Positions 15,980-24,988 of a stretch of DNA of 64,000 nucleotides are shown in pieces (position 1 is the stretch's first letter; every line of letters begins with the position of its first letter). The DNA is from Paenibacillus sacheonensis. Its GTDB lineage: Bacteria > Bacillota > Bacilli > Paenibacillales > Paenibacillaceae. Location of the stretch: the NCBI RefSeq assembly GCF_009909195.1, contig NZ_JAAAMU010000025.1:1-64000 (forward strand). Reading direction: 5' to 3'. A model generated the notes under the pieces. The model was not told the DNA's origin. It made no database searches and was given only the letters and a program-made list of their open reading frames with translations. The translations under genes and the position numbers were made by a program.

Positions 15980-17056
15980 ATGAGAGAATGTACGCGTGTA
16001 CATTTGAAGCATGACGCTGAACGGGAGGAAGGACTTATCCGTAAAAAAGTCGCTGCGCTCGCGGGCGTGTCGGAGGCGACGGTTTCGCGCGTGCTGAGCG
16101 GCGGCGGAGCAGTGAAGGAGGAAACGGCGAAACGGGTCATCGAGGCGGCGCAGCAGCTGAATTACGTGCCAAGCGCGCTCGCGCAGCGGTTTGCGCTCCG
16201 CAAGAGCGGGAACTTGGGCGTCATTCTGCCGATGCTGCCGAAGGTCAATCTGTTCTCGACGTATTATTTCTCCGAAGTGCTAAGCGGCATCGGCATGACG
16301 GCCAAACAGCGCGGGTATGACTTGCTGCTGCTCTTCCGCGAGCCCCATGAGCCGAGAGATTACGCCAATTTGTTCCGGACGCAGAAGATCGACGGCTGCG
16401 TCATCCTGGGCGCGCAGGACGTACCGTCCGAACGCGCCGCGCTGACAGAGCTGCAGGAAGGCGGCTATCCGTTCTGTCTCGTCAATCAGCGCTTCGAGGG
16501 CGAAGCCTACAATTCGGTGGATGCCGATCAGCAGGCCGGCAGCCGCGATGCAGCACGGCATTTGCTGACACAGGGCTTCCGCAGCATTTGTTTCCTGAAC
16601 GGACCTTCAGTGTATTCAAACAGCCAGGATCGGCTGCAGGGATACCGGGATGCGCTGGAGGAAGCGGGGCTGGCATTCGATCCCGTGCAGGTGCTGACAG
16701 GCAATTACAGCCGGAAAAGCGGATACTTGCAAGCGAAAGCGGTTGCAGCGCTCGTGCGCGAACGTAAAATCGATGCCGTGATTGCCGCGAACGACCGTAT
16801 GGCGATCGGGCTGCTGCAGGGACTCAAGGAGCTCGGCATTCGCGTCGGGGATGAGGTAGCCCTCATCGGCTGCGACGATTCCGATCTTGTGCGGATGACG
16901 GACCCGCCCCTGACGTCGATCCGCGTACCGTTCTTCGAAATCGGCTGCGAAGCGGCTTCGAGGCTGCTCGATCTCGTAACGAACGCCGAAGGATCGGGGT
17001 CCTTCGACGTGAAGCTGCCCGTGAAGCTGATTGAACGCGCTTCCTCGGCGCCGTAA
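15980..17056 (+). CDS. LacI-family transcriptional regulator
   Basis: A 358-residue regulator. The LacI HTH (KKVAALAGVSEATVSRVLSG) lies at ~23-42 with the hinge helix PSALAQRFALRKSG at ~65, followed by a periplasmic-binding-protein-like effector domain (VILPMLPKVNLFS ... IDAVIAANDRMAIGLLQGL ... LTSIRVPFFEIG). It precedes three oxidoreductase genes and a ThuA-like gene on the same strand and is probably their local repressor. The ATG at 15980 is only two bases after AGGAGG, and about 20 residues precede the HTH, so the start is uncertain. Confidence 0.9.
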   Translation: MRECTRVHLKHDAEREEGLIRKKVAALAGVSEATVSRVLSGGGAVKEETAKRVIEAAQQLNYVPSALAQRFALRKSGNLGVILPMLPKVNLFSTYYFSEVLSGIGMTAKQRGYDLLLLFREPHEPRDYANLFRTQKIDGCVILGAQDVPSERAALTELQEGGYPFCLVNQRFEGEAYNSVDADQQAGSRDAARHLLTQGFRSICFLNGPSVYSNSQDRLQGYRDALEEAGLAFDPVQVLTGNYSRKSGYLQAKAVAALVRERKIDAVIAANDRMAIGLLQGLKELGIRVGDEVALIGCDDSDLVRMTDPPLTSIRVPFFEIGCEAASRLLDLVTNAEGSGSFDVKLPVKLIERASSAP

Positions 17057-17128
17057 GACTCGGAGCTCGTCCGAAATGGATGCGAGCATTTCTTATCAAC
17101 CTAACTTAATGAGAGGTGGAACGAAACG

Positions 17129-18292
17129 ATGAGCAATATTCGAGTAGGCATGATCGGTTATAAATTTATGGGGAAAGCGCACAGCAATGCCTATCGCGCG
17201 CTGCCGATGTTCTTTCCGAACGTGACTCGCCCGCAGATGGTGGCGATTTGCGGCCGCGACGCCGCCGGCGTTGAGCAAGCCCGCGCGCAGTTCGGTTGGG
17301 AAAGCGCGGAGACGGATTGGCGCAATCTTATCGTGCGCGACGATATCGACGTGGTCGACATCAATGCGCCAAGCGACGCGCACAAGGAAATCGCGATCGC
17401 GGCCGCGGCCGCAGGCAAGCATATCTTCTGCGAGAAGCCGCTGGCCCTCAACCTGGCGGATTCGATCGACATGCTGAACGCGGCGGAGAAGGCCGGCGTC
17501 AAGCACATGGTCGGCTTCAACTACCGTTTCGCACCGGCTGTCCAGCTCGCCAAGAAGCTTGTCTCGGAAGGCCGCCTCGGCAAAATCTTTCATTTCCGCG
17601 GCTTCTTCCTGCAGGACTGGATCGTCGATCCGCAATTCCCGCTCGTGTGGCGCCTGCAGAAGGAAATCGCCGGTTCCGGCTCCCACGGCGACCTTGGCGC
17701 GCATGTCATCGACATGGCTCGTTTCCTGGTCGGCGAATTCCAAGAAGTCATCGGCATGAGCGAGACGTTCGTCAAGGAGCGTCCGCTGCCGACGACGATG
17801 ACGGGTCTCAGCGCAAAAGGCGACGCCGATGCGCCGAAAGGCCAAGTCACCGTCGACGACGCGACGCTGTTCCTGGCCCGGTTCGCGAACGGCGCCCTCG
17901 GCAGCATCGAAGCGACGCGCTTCGCGCCTGGACATCGCTGCACGAATTCGTTCGAGATCAACGGCAGCAAAGGCAGCATCAAGTTCGATTTTGAGCGCGT
18001 CAACGAACTGCAAGTATACTTTACGGACGACGCCGACGACGTGCAAGGCTTCCGCCGCGTCCTGGCAACGGATGCCGCGCATGCTTACAGCGAAAATTGG
18101 TGGCCTGCCGGTCACACGATCGGCTACGAGCACACGTTCACGCACGAGATGGTCGAATTCATGAACGCGATTGCCGAAGACCGCCAGCCGGTGCCGAACT
18201 TCGTGGACGGCGTGGAATGCCAAGCGGTCTTGGAAGCGGTCGACAAATCCATCGAGGAGCGCCGCTGGGTCGCGATCTCGGAGCTGCGTTAA
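17129..18292 (+). CDS. Gfo/Idh/MocA-family oxidoreductase
   Basis: A 387-residue NAD(P)-dependent sugar or polyol dehydrogenase. The Rossmann start is IRVGMIGYKFMGKAHSNAYR, with EKPLALN (the catalytic EKP motif) near residue 108 and GFNYRFAPAV after it; the C-terminal domain has GSHGDLGAHVIDMARF. This subgroup is common in Paenibacillus inositol- and sugar-catabolic clusters. Ribosome site GAGAGGTGG. It follows the LacI regulator by 72 bases. The substrate cannot be read from sequence. Confidence 0.9.
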   Translation: MSNIRVGMIGYKFMGKAHSNAYRALPMFFPNVTRPQMVAICGRDAAGVEQARAQFGWESAETDWRNLIVRDDIDVVDINAPSDAHKEIAIAAAAAGKHIFCEKPLALNLADSIDMLNAAEKAGVKHMVGFNYRFAPAVQLAKKLVSEGRLGKIFHFRGFFLQDWIVDPQFPLVWRLQKEIAGSGSHGDLGAHVIDMARFLVGEFQEVIGMSETFVKERPLPTTMTGLSAKGDADAPKGQVTVDDATLFLARFANGALGSIEATRFAPGHRCTNSFEINGSKGSIKFDFERVNELQVYFTDDADDVQGFRRVLATDAAHAYSENWWPAGHTIGYEHTFTHEMVEFMNAIAEDRQPVPNFVDGVECQAVLEAVDKSIEERRWVAISELR

Positions 18293-18394
18293 CCGTTCGA
18301 TCATTCGTTAGCGTTCGCGTTTGCGTTCATTCATATAAACCTTCATTCAATTTCAGCAGGGTAAGCCTAATATGATATAGAGGATGGAACAGAC

Positions 18395-19018
18395 ATGAAA
18401 AAAGCATTGATCGTATGGGGCGGATGGGACGGCCATCAGCCGAAGGAAGTAGGGGAGATCTTCTCGGGCTTGCTGCGCGAGGAAGGCTTCGACGTCACGG
18501 TATCCGATACGCTCGCTTCGTTCGAGGACGCGGAACTGATGGCAAGCCTCGACCTGATCGTACCGGTATGGACGATGGGCCAGATTACGCAAGAACAGCT
18601 GCGTCCGCTGCTGGATGCCGTCAAAGCGGGATGCGGCATCGCCGGCTGTCATGGCGGCATGGGCGATTCCTTCCGCAACGAGACGGAATTCCAGTTCATG
18701 GTGGGCGGCCAGTGGGTTGCTCATCCGGGCAACGACGGCGTGCATTACGACGTGAACTTGGTTGACGCCAACGACCCGCTGACGAGCGGCATCGGCGACT
18801 TCGAGGTCGTCTCCGAGCAGTACTATATGCATGTCGATCCTGCGGTCAAGGTACATGCGACGACGAGCTTCGGCGACGTGAAGATGCCGGTCGTATGGAC
18901 GAAGAATTGGGGACAAGGCCGGGTGTACTATAATTCGCTGGGCCATCAAGCAGATATCGTAGCAATGCCGCAGACGCTTGAACTGATGCGCCGCGGATTC
19001 CTATGGGCAGCCCGTTAA
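18395..19018 (+). CDS. ThuA-like domain protein
   Basis: A 207-residue protein with the ThuA-like fold (class I glutamine-amidotransferase-like): MKKALIVWGGWDGHQPKEV, AGCGIAGCHGGMGDSFR, FMVGGQWVAHPG, and the C-terminal VVWTKNWGQGRVYYNSLGH. ThuA-like proteins accompany trehalose and other disaccharide-catabolic oxidoreductases, often as 3-keto-glycoside enzymes. It sits between two Gfo/Idh/MocA genes, which is the usual setting for such pathways. Ribosome site AGGATGGAAC. Confidence 0.88.
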   Translation: MKKALIVWGGWDGHQPKEVGEIFSGLLREEGFDVTVSDTLASFEDAELMASLDLIVPVWTMGQITQEQLRPLLDAVKAGCGIAGCHGGMGDSFRNETEFQFMVGGQWVAHPGNDGVHYDVNLVDANDPLTSGIGDFEVVSEQYYMHVDPAVKVHATTSFGDVKMPVVWTKNWGQGRVYYNSLGHQADIVAMPQTLELMRRGFLWAAR

Positions 19019-19081
19019 TCATTCATTTTACATTCAACACTCAATCAATCATAGAACGTATCCACGTGGGAGGAACCGATC

Positions 19082-20176
19082 ATGAAGCCAGTTAAAGCAG
19101 GCATTATCGGCTGCGGCAATATCAGCCACATTTATTTTACGAATCTGCAGAAATACCCCGAAATCGAGCTCGTCGCTGCTGCCGATATCGATATTGAACG
19201 CGCGAAAGCACGCGCTGTGGAGTTCAACCTGGCTAAGGCCTATACGGTCGAGCAGCTCTTGGCTGACCCGGAGATCGAAATCGTCGTGAACCTGACGATT
19301 CCGAAAGCCCATGCTTCCGTCTGCTTGCAGGCGCTGGAAGCCGGCAAGCATGTGTATGTCGAGAAGCCGATCGTCGTGACGCGCGAGGAAGGCAAGCAAG
19401 TGCTGGAGCTGGCTGCAGCGAAAGGACTGCGCGTTGCAAGCGCGCCGGAAACGTTCCTGGGCGGCGGCATCCAAACCTGCCGCAAGCTGATCGACGACGG
19501 CGCCATCGGCACGCCGGTCTCCGCGACGGGCTTCATGATCTGCGGCGGCCACGAGAGCTGGCATCCGGATCCGGAATTCTATTATGAAATCGGCGGCGGT
19601 CCGATGTTCGATATGGGCCCGTACTACTTGACGGCGTTCGTGACCCTGTTCGGCCCGATCGAACGCGTGACGGGTTCCGCGCGCATCTCGTATCCGGAGC
19701 GCACGATCACGAGCGAGAAGAAGCGCGGCAAGCAAATCGTCGTCGAGACTCCGACGAACATTACGGGCGTGCTTGATTTCGAGAACGGCTTGATCGGCAC
19801 GCTGATCACGAGCTTCGATGCGAAAGCAGGCACCTCGCTGCCGAATATCGAAGTTCACGGCAGCGCCGGAACGCTGCTCGTACCGGATCCGAACGGCTTC
19901 GGCGGCACGGTCAAGCTGCGCCGCGCCGGCGGCGACTGGGAAGAGATCGAGCTGACACACGGCTTCACGGACAATAACCGCGGCATCGGCGTTGCGGATA
20001 TGGCCCGCGCTATCCGCGAAGGCGGCCAGCACCGTGCGAACGGCGAAATGGCTTACCACGTCCTGGAAGCAATGCATGGCATTCACGACGCCTCCCGCGA
20101 CGGCAAACATTACAACATGGAGAGCCGCTGCTCGCGTCCCGAGCCGATGCCGGCGCTGGAAACGCAGTCGAAATAA
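19082..20176 (+). CDS. Gfo/Idh/MocA-family oxidoreductase (tandem copy 1)
   Basis: A 364-residue dehydrogenase with GCGNISHIYFTNLQ at the dinucleotide-binding start, EKPIVVTREEGKQVL near residue 97, and ETFLGGGIQTCRKLIDDGAIG in the middle. It is closely similar along its entire length to the next gene, so the pair is a recent tandem duplication. Here the EKP motif is followed by I-V rather than the L-A of the sister. Ribosome site GGGAGGAACC. Confidence 0.9.
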   Translation: MKPVKAGIIGCGNISHIYFTNLQKYPEIELVAAADIDIERAKARAVEFNLAKAYTVEQLLADPEIEIVVNLTIPKAHASVCLQALEAGKHVYVEKPIVVTREEGKQVLELAAAKGLRVASAPETFLGGGIQTCRKLIDDGAIGTPVSATGFMICGGHESWHPDPEFYYEIGGGPMFDMGPYYLTAFVTLFGPIERVTGSARISYPERTITSEKKRGKQIVVETPTNITGVLDFENGLIGTLITSFDAKAGTSLPNIEVHGSAGTLLVPDPNGFGGTVKLRRAGGDWEEIELTHGFTDNNRGIGVADMARAIREGGQHRANGEMAYHVLEAMHGIHDASRDGKHYNMESRCSRPEPMPALETQSK

Positions 20177-20210
20177 GAAGCGAATTGGTGTATATTGCAG
20201 GTAGGGTGAG

Positions 20211-20240
20211 AGCCTGCCCTTAACGGGCGGGCTGTTTCTT
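20211..20240 (+). terminator. terminator between the two oxidoreductase copies
   Basis: Stem AGCCTGCCC / GGGCGGGCT with loop TTAAC and a following GTTTCTT, 35 bases after the first copy. It suggests partial uncoupling of the second copy. Confidence 0.75.
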
Positions 20241-20269
20241 ATATTCGGAGCCAAGGGAGATCATGAAGG

Positions 20270-21367
20270 ATGAAGCCTGTTAAAGTCGGTGTTGTCGGCT
20301 GCGGCAATATCAGCCACATTTATTTTACGAATTTGAAAACCTATCCGGAACTCGAACTCGTGGCCGCGGCCGATATCGATCTGGAGCGCGCGAAGATGCG
20401 TGCCGAGGAATTCGGCTTGGCTAAAGCGTATACGGTGGAGCAGCTTATGGCGGATCCGGAGATCGAGATCGTCGTCAATTTGACCTTCCCGAAAGCGCAT
20501 GCCAATGTCTGCCTGCAGGCCCTAGAAGCGGGCAAGCATGTCTACGTCGAGAAGCCGCTCGCCGTCACGCGCGAAGAAGGCAAGCGAGTGCTCGAGCTGG
20601 CCGCCGAGAAAGGGCTGCGCGTCGCGAGCGCGCCGGAGACGTTCCTGGGCGGCGGTATCCAAACCTGCCGCAAGCTGATCGATGACGGCGCGATCGGACA
20701 GCCGATCTCGATATCCGGTTTCATGATGGGCGGAGGACCGGAGGGTTGGCATCCGGATCCGGAGTTCTTCTACGAGATCGGCGGCGGTCCGATGTTCGAT
20801 ATGGGCCCGTATTACTTGACGGCTTACATCACGCTGCTGGGACCGATTCGCAGAGTGACGGGTTCGGCCGTCATCCCCTATCCGGAGCGGGTCATCACGA
20901 GCGAGAAGAAGCATGGCAAAGTCATGAAGGTCGAGACGCCGACGCATATCGCGGGCGTTATCGATTTCGAAAGCGGCGCCGTTGGCACGCTGATTACAAG
21001 CTTCGATACGAAGGCCGGAACTTCGCTGCCGAACATTGAAGTGCATGGCAGCGCGGGATCGCTGCTGGTGCCGGATCCGAATACATTCGGCGGCACGGTC
21101 AAGCTGCGCCGGCTGGGCGGCGAATGGGAAGAGATCGCGCTGACGCACGGCAGCACCGACAACAATCGCGGGATTGGCGTGGCCGACATGGCGCGCGCGA
21201 TTCGCGAGGGCGGCGAGCACCGCGCGAACGGCGCGATGGCGTATCATGTCCTGGAAGCGATGCATGGCTTCCACGACGCGTCCCGTGACGGCAAGCATTA
21301 TGAGATGGAGAGCACATGCCTGCGCCCTGCGCCGATGCCGGCGTTGGAGGAAACACCTGCCTCATAA
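20270..21367 (+). CDS. Gfo/Idh/MocA-family oxidoreductase (tandem copy 2)
   Basis: A 365-residue dehydrogenase paralogous to the gene at 19082: same start (MKPVKVGVVGCGNISHIYFT), same EKP catalytic motif (EKPLAVTREEGKRVL) and same C-terminal boundaries. It probably acts on a related substrate or the next oxidation step. A start-proximal AGGGAGATCATGAAGG gives a ribosome site. A strong terminator follows at 21421. Confidence 0.9.
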   Translation: MKPVKVGVVGCGNISHIYFTNLKTYPELELVAAADIDLERAKMRAEEFGLAKAYTVEQLMADPEIEIVVNLTFPKAHANVCLQALEAGKHVYVEKPLAVTREEGKRVLELAAEKGLRVASAPETFLGGGIQTCRKLIDDGAIGQPISISGFMMGGGPEGWHPDPEFFYEIGGGPMFDMGPYYLTAYITLLGPIRRVTGSAVIPYPERVITSEKKHGKVMKVETPTHIAGVIDFESGAVGTLITSFDTKAGTSLPNIEVHGSAGSLLVPDPNTFGGTVKLRRLGGEWEEIALTHGSTDNNRGIGVADMARAIREGGEHRANGAMAYHVLEAMHGFHDASRDGKHYEMESTCLRPAPMPALEETPAS

Positions 21368-21420
21368 GCCGCGGCAAATGCTGCGAGAGCAGACATTCAC
21401 GCAGCTTAATCCGCAAACGC

Positions 21421-21458
21421 AAAGCAGCCTGTCCGCAATGGACAGGCTGCTTTGTTTG
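21421..21458 (+). terminator. terminator of the LacI/oxidoreductase cluster
   Basis: Stem AAAGCAGCCTGTCC / GGACAGGCTGCTTT with loop GCAAT and T-rich tail. A second inverted repeat (GATACGCCGGA / TCCGGCGTATC, 21522-21554) follows without a T run. Nothing else is seen between 21460 and 21652. Confidence 0.9.
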
Positions 21459-21652
21459 TACGTCAACCTTTACATGATTGCGGCTTGAATGAGAGACACT
21501 ATTCGTAACAAAATACGCAAAGATACGCCGGACGCTGCATGCATCCGGCGTATCCGCAAACTATGAGGTACGCGCTGCGGCAGAATGACTTCCGCAGGGC
21601 ATGGTTACGCAGGTTCTTGCGATTTGCCGACTAGCGCAGTGGCTGCTCCCGG

Positions 21653-21889
21653 CTAACTTGGACTTGGCGCAGTCTGTTCGGCATGGTGAAGATGGTTGTA
21701 CAGGAGTTCGACCATTCGGTTTCGTTCGGGTCCTGGGCTGTCCTGCCAGATCATTTCGAACAGAACGCCTAAACCGGGAAGCGCCATTTCGTCGCTGCCG
21801 ATGGAGCTTTCGATGACGTCGGTCAATTCCGCGCCGGATTTATCCTGGACCCGCCTAACGATCGCTTGCCGCAAATCGAGATTGTTCAA
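21653..21889 (-). CDS. sspI: small acid-soluble spore protein SspI
   Basis: A 78-residue protein whose core (LDLRQAIVRRV ... LPGLGVLFEMIWQ) matches SspI of bacilli. It is a minor spore-core protein made in the forespore. The TTG at 21889 is chosen because GGAGGG lies seven bases upstream and the protein then begins NNLDLRQAI, aligning with the B. subtilis start. An earlier GTG/ATG at 21907 would place the ribosome site inside the gene. It is divergent from the KtrC-like gene. Confidence 0.88.
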   Translation of the reverse strand: MNNLDLRQAIVRRVQDKSGAELTDVIESSIGSDEMALPGLGVLFEMIWQDSPGPERNRMVELLYNHLHHAEQTAPSPS

Positions 21890-22036
21890 ACCTGATCCCT
21901 CCATCACCTGATTTCCCGATTAATATCTCCCCCGTTGGGTGAATTCATGCCGCGCCGGGGCTGCGCCGCGTTCGGTTATCGCCGGAAGTTATGCTATAAT
22001 AAGCTAACCAAGGCAGAGGTTACGGGAGGTATCGGT

Positions 22037-22702
22037 TTGGCGAAGAAGCAGTATGCCGTCATCGGCATGGGCAGGTTTGGATCCAGCGTGGCGCACGAGC
22101 TATCCGAGTTAGGCTTCGATGTGCTCGCCATCGACGCGGACGAGCATAAGATCCAGGACGTCTCCGACTGGGTGACCCACGCGGTCGCGGCGGATTCGAC
22201 GGATGAAGACGCGCTGCGTTCGCTGGGACTGCGGAATTTCGACGTCGTGGTCGTGGCCATCGGAGAAGACATTCAGGCAAGCATCATGACGACGCTTATC
22301 CTGAAGGAGCTTGGCGTGCCCGAGATCATCGTTAAAGCGCAAAATGAATTGCATGGCAAGGTACTGAACAAAATCGGGGCGGACAAGGTCGTGTTTCCGG
22401 AGCGGGATATGGGACTGCGGGTCGCGCATCATCTCATTTCGCCGAACATCCTGGAATACATCGAGCTGTCGAACGACTACAGCATCGTGGAGATGAAGGC
22501 ACCGGACTTTACGATCGGCAAGAATCTGCTAAAGCTCGATATCCGGGCCAGATATAAATGCAACGTGCTGGCCATCAAGAAGGGCTCCGAGCTGAACATC
22601 ACCCCGAACGCGACGGACGTGATCGAACCGGACGACGTACTCGTCATCGTAGGCAAAACCGAGGATTTATCCGAATTAGAACTTTCGTATGCGGAAGGCT
22701 GA
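22037..22702 (+). CDS. ktrC: KtrC/KtrA-like potassium channel gating subunit
   Basis: A 221-residue RCK protein: TrkA-N domain (KKQYAVIGMGRFGSSVAHEL, then the acidic DADEHKI at the end of beta-2 and ADSTDEDALRSLGLRNFD) and a TrkA-C domain ending in VIEPDDVLVIVGKTEDL. It binds nucleotides and gates a KtrB/KtrD-type K+ transporter, which is not in the window. TTG start at 22037 with ACGGGAGGT upstream; the longer frame to 21935 has no site. Confidence 0.88.
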   Translation: MAKKQYAVIGMGRFGSSVAHELSELGFDVLAIDADEHKIQDVSDWVTHAVAADSTDEDALRSLGLRNFDVVVVAIGEDIQASIMTTLILKELGVPEIIVKAQNELHGKVLNKIGADKVVFPERDMGLRVAHHLISPNILEYIELSNDYSIVEMKAPDFTIGKNLLKLDIRARYKCNVLAIKKGSELNITPNATDVIEPDDVLVIVGKTEDLSELELSYAEG

Positions 22703-22719
22703 ATAGAGGCGTGGGGAAC

Positions 22720-23529
22720 ATGAATACTAAACGTACGACGATGAGCATTACCTCGCTGCAAAACGAAAAAGTGAAAGCGATGGCCGCGCTGCTGGAGAAG
22801 AAGCACCGCGATCGCAGCGGACGTTTCCTGATCGAAGGCGTGCATCTCGTTCAGGAGGCGCTGCTTGCCGGTTCCGACGTTGAGACGATCGTCATCGACT
22901 CCGAGCGGGGCGTCCCCGGCGAGCTGCGGACGCTGCTGGGACAAACCGACTGCGAGCTGATCGAAGTCACGCCGGCGATCATGGCCAAGTGCACGGGGAC
23001 GGATTCGCCGCCGCCCGTGTTCGGCGTTGTGGCCAAGACGGCGGCGGGTGACGCGCCGCTGTACCGGTCCGACTCGCTCGTCGTCGTACTGGACGGCGTT
23101 CGCGATCCAGGCAACGTCGGCACGATTATCCGCAGCGCGGACGCGGTCGGCGCGGATGCGGTGATCCTCGGCCGGGGCTGCGTGGACCTGTATAATCCGA
23201 AGACGGTACGCTCGACGATGGGATCGTTATTCCATATTCCCGTCGTCGAAGCCGATCTGACGGAGCTGCTCCCGGAAGCGAAGCGCCAAGGCATTCACCT
23301 CGTGGGGACAAGCCTCCAGGCTTCGGCTACCTGCTACAGCTACGATTGGCGCGGACCGACATGGCTGCTGCTCGGCAGCGAATCGAACGGATTGTCGGAG
23401 GCGGCACTCGCGCAAGTCGATACGCGGATGATTATTCCCATGCATGGGCGTTCGGAATCGCTGAACGTGGCGATGGCATCGACGGTGTTGTTGTATGAGG
23501 CCATGCGGCAGCGGCGATATGCGCCTTAA
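22720..23529 (+). CDS. SpoU/TrmH-family RNA 2'-O-methyltransferase (YsgA-like)
   Basis: A 269-residue methyltransferase: an N-terminal substrate-binding domain (ITSLQNEKVKAMAALLEKKHR, RFLIEGVHLVQEAL) and a C-terminal trefoil-knot SPOUT domain (LDGVRDPGNVGTIIRSADAVGADAVILG, LLLGSESNGLSEA, IPMHGRSESLNVAMAS). It probably methylates a ribose in 23S rRNA. It is linked to sspI, as ysgA is in B. subtilis, where pheS and pheT come next; here they are absent. Confidence 0.9.
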   Translation: MNTKRTTMSITSLQNEKVKAMAALLEKKHRDRSGRFLIEGVHLVQEALLAGSDVETIVIDSERGVPGELRTLLGQTDCELIEVTPAIMAKCTGTDSPPPVFGVVAKTAAGDAPLYRSDSLVVVLDGVRDPGNVGTIIRSADAVGADAVILGRGCVDLYNPKTVRSTMGSLFHIPVVEADLTELLPEAKRQGIHLVGTSLQASATCYSYDWRGPTWLLLGSESNGLSEAALAQVDTRMIIPMHGRSESLNVAMASTVLLYEAMRQRRYAP

Positions 23530-23622
23530 GGGGCGAAGCTGTTGTTGGGTTGTGGGTTATAACATCAATTGCGACTGTTTATATGATGATTTGAGACAAG
23601 TTATAACATCGTGAAGAATGTG

Positions 23623-23660
23623 AAACTCCCCGTGAATTAAGGCTTCTGGGGAGTTTTGCT
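23623..23660 (+). terminator. terminator after the rRNA methyltransferase
   Basis: Stem AAACTCCCC / GGGGAGTTT with a 16-base loop and a T-rich tail. The preceding gap contains a direct repeat GTTATAACATC (about 23556 and 23600). Confidence 0.75.
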
Positions 23661-23771
23661 TACGAATATGGTTTTACAGATTCTATTTTTAAGTATGAAA
23701 TTGAGGGGTTCTTTTCTATACCGTATGATGAGACAAACCCGAACTAATTAGGTTTGGTGGAGGCGAGCGAT

Positions 23772-24095
23772 GTGTATGATATTGGGGGAAGCATTAGACG
23801 TCTACGAAAGCTGAACATGCTTAATCAGAATGAATTCTCACGAAGGATAGGGATTTCACAGGGAAGCTTGAGTGATATTGAATCTGGGAAATGTAAGCCT
23901 TCAATAGATACTGTAGTATCCATTCATCAAACATTTAATTGTTCCCTAGAATTGCTTTTAACAGGTAATATGCAAATAGGAGATAAAGAACTCTCTGATA
24001 TGGAATCTAGATTACTTCAAGTGTATCGGGAATTAGATTCTAAAGATAAAAGTGAAATTTTAGAGATTGCTTCACTTAAGCTCAGAATTCATTAA
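23772..24095 (+). CDS. XRE-family HTH regulator
   Basis: A 107-residue protein: Cro/C1-type HTH (IRRLRKLNMLNQNEFSRRIG, ISQGSLSDIESGKCKPS) at residues ~8-60 and a short helical tail (MESRLLQVYRELDSKDKSEI), like phage or accessory-element regulators that end in a bundle of about 35 residues. GTG 23772 is chosen because GGAGG lies eight bases upstream. The gene is clearly AT-rich compared with its left neighbours, a sign of acquisition. It opens the accessory stretch. Confidence 0.85.
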   Translation: MYDIGGSIRRLRKLNMLNQNEFSRRIGISQGSLSDIESGKCKPSIDTVVSIHQTFNCSLELLLTGNMQIGDKELSDMESRLLQVYRELDSKDKSEILEIASLKLRIH

Positions 24096-24328
24096 TCTTA
24101 TGCACAATATTTAATACATATCTCGGGATACGATAGTTCAATGATGATATCCGGCAGCCGGTCAAACGATCAGCAGCCGTTTTTATTGGACGGTGCAAGG
24201 GTGGTATATAGAAAAAGATGCGAACCGCCGTTACTGTTACGTTGTCTGGTGATAAGAATATTATCTCAGTAAAGGCCGCGAATATGGTCATACCAGTAAG
24301 TAGACAAATGAAAAAAGTTAAGCTGCCA

Positions 24329-24368
24329 ACGCGCATCGATACTCAATCGGTGCGCGTTGTTTTAGTTT
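24329..24368 (+). terminator. probable terminator downstream of the XRE gene region
   Basis: Stem AACGCGC / GCGCGTT with an 18-base A/T-rich loop, followed by GTTTTAGTTT. It sits just before the saccharopine dehydrogenase remnant. The 24096-24328 stretch holds no supported gene. Confidence 0.65.
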
Positions 24369-24375
24369 GGCTTGA

Positions 24376-24780
24376 CGTCCGCGGGAGATTACGTTGCCGG
24401 AGCCGTACGGAACGGCAACGCAGTACATTATTCCGCATGCGGAGACGAAGACGCTCGCCAAGGCGCTGGCCGGCATCATGGACTGCATCTCCGCGTATTT
24501 GTATCAATCCAAGGAAGGCAAGGAAACCGAGATGTACGGGTATGCCCTGCATAGCGAGGTTACCGGGACAAAGGACGGCAAGCGCATGAAGCATACGCTG
24601 ACGCATCCGGCTTCGGATGGCACAGTAGAAGGCTGGGAGGAGTTGCGGGCTTATACGCGCAACGTCGGTATTCCGCTCGCGGTCGCAACAGAGCTGATCG
24701 CTAAAGGGCATGTCGGGCAAACCGGCATCGTAACGCTGGAGGCCGCAGGTTATCTTCGAAGGACTGAAGAAAGCTGTTAA
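24376..24780 (+). pseudogene. saccharopine dehydrogenase-like protein, C-terminal remnant
   Basis: The reading frame after the TGA at 24373 encodes ~134 residues that match the C-terminal catalytic domain of saccharopine/lysine dehydrogenases: REITLPEPYGTATQYIIPH (the LP-E-P-G ... PHPE pattern) and the end AYTRNVGIPLAVATELIAKG. The N-terminal Rossmann half is missing. A terminator sits directly upstream, so this is a 5'-truncated relic. The high GC of the fragment contrasts with the AT-rich DNA just before it. Confidence 0.72.
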
Positions 24781-24841
24781 TCCATGAGGAAGAGGAATCG
24801 CTGGAATCCTGACGAGGAAACGGCTTCAATACATGTACAAC

Positions 24842-24869
24842 AGGAGGCGGCCGCGATGCCGCCTCTTTT
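24842..24869 (+). terminator. terminator after the saccharopine dehydrogenase remnant
   Basis: Perfect stem GAGGCGGC / GCCGCCTC around 24844-24865 followed by TTTTC. Confidence 0.8.
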
Positions 24870-24943
24870 CGAGAGATTTCCAAAGGACGGGGCGTTTGAT
24901 TCATTTTACGAATAAAACATATTATCGATCAATACGGTTTTAT

Positions 24944-24971
24944 CTATAAAACAGATCGGGAGAAGTTATAG
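24944..24971 (+). promoter_or_regulatory. 28-bp CTATA-N18-TATAG operator-like element, copy 1
   Basis: CTATA at 24944 and AGTTATAG ending at 24971 enclose 18 bases. The same layout is found at 36210 and 43365, with identical spacing and the same AAGTTATAG end. It lies ~260 bases upstream of the 25231 gene. Likely a binding site for a dimeric regulator, for example LysR type. Confidence 0.6.
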
Positions 24972-24988
24972 GGTAAGGTTGGTCATTC

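Noticed and set aside
17096..18304. A 402-codon minus-strand frame opposite the first oxidoreductase
   Set aside because: Low-complexity shadow composition and no start signal.
23554..23610. Pair of GTTATAACATC direct repeats as a CRISPR or attachment site
   Set aside because: Only two copies, short and unevenly spaced; no further repeats or integrase.
24218..24589. A 123-codon plus frame across the terminator before the saccharopine remnant
   Set aside because: It runs through a hairpin terminator and then out of frame with the recognisable enzyme fragment.
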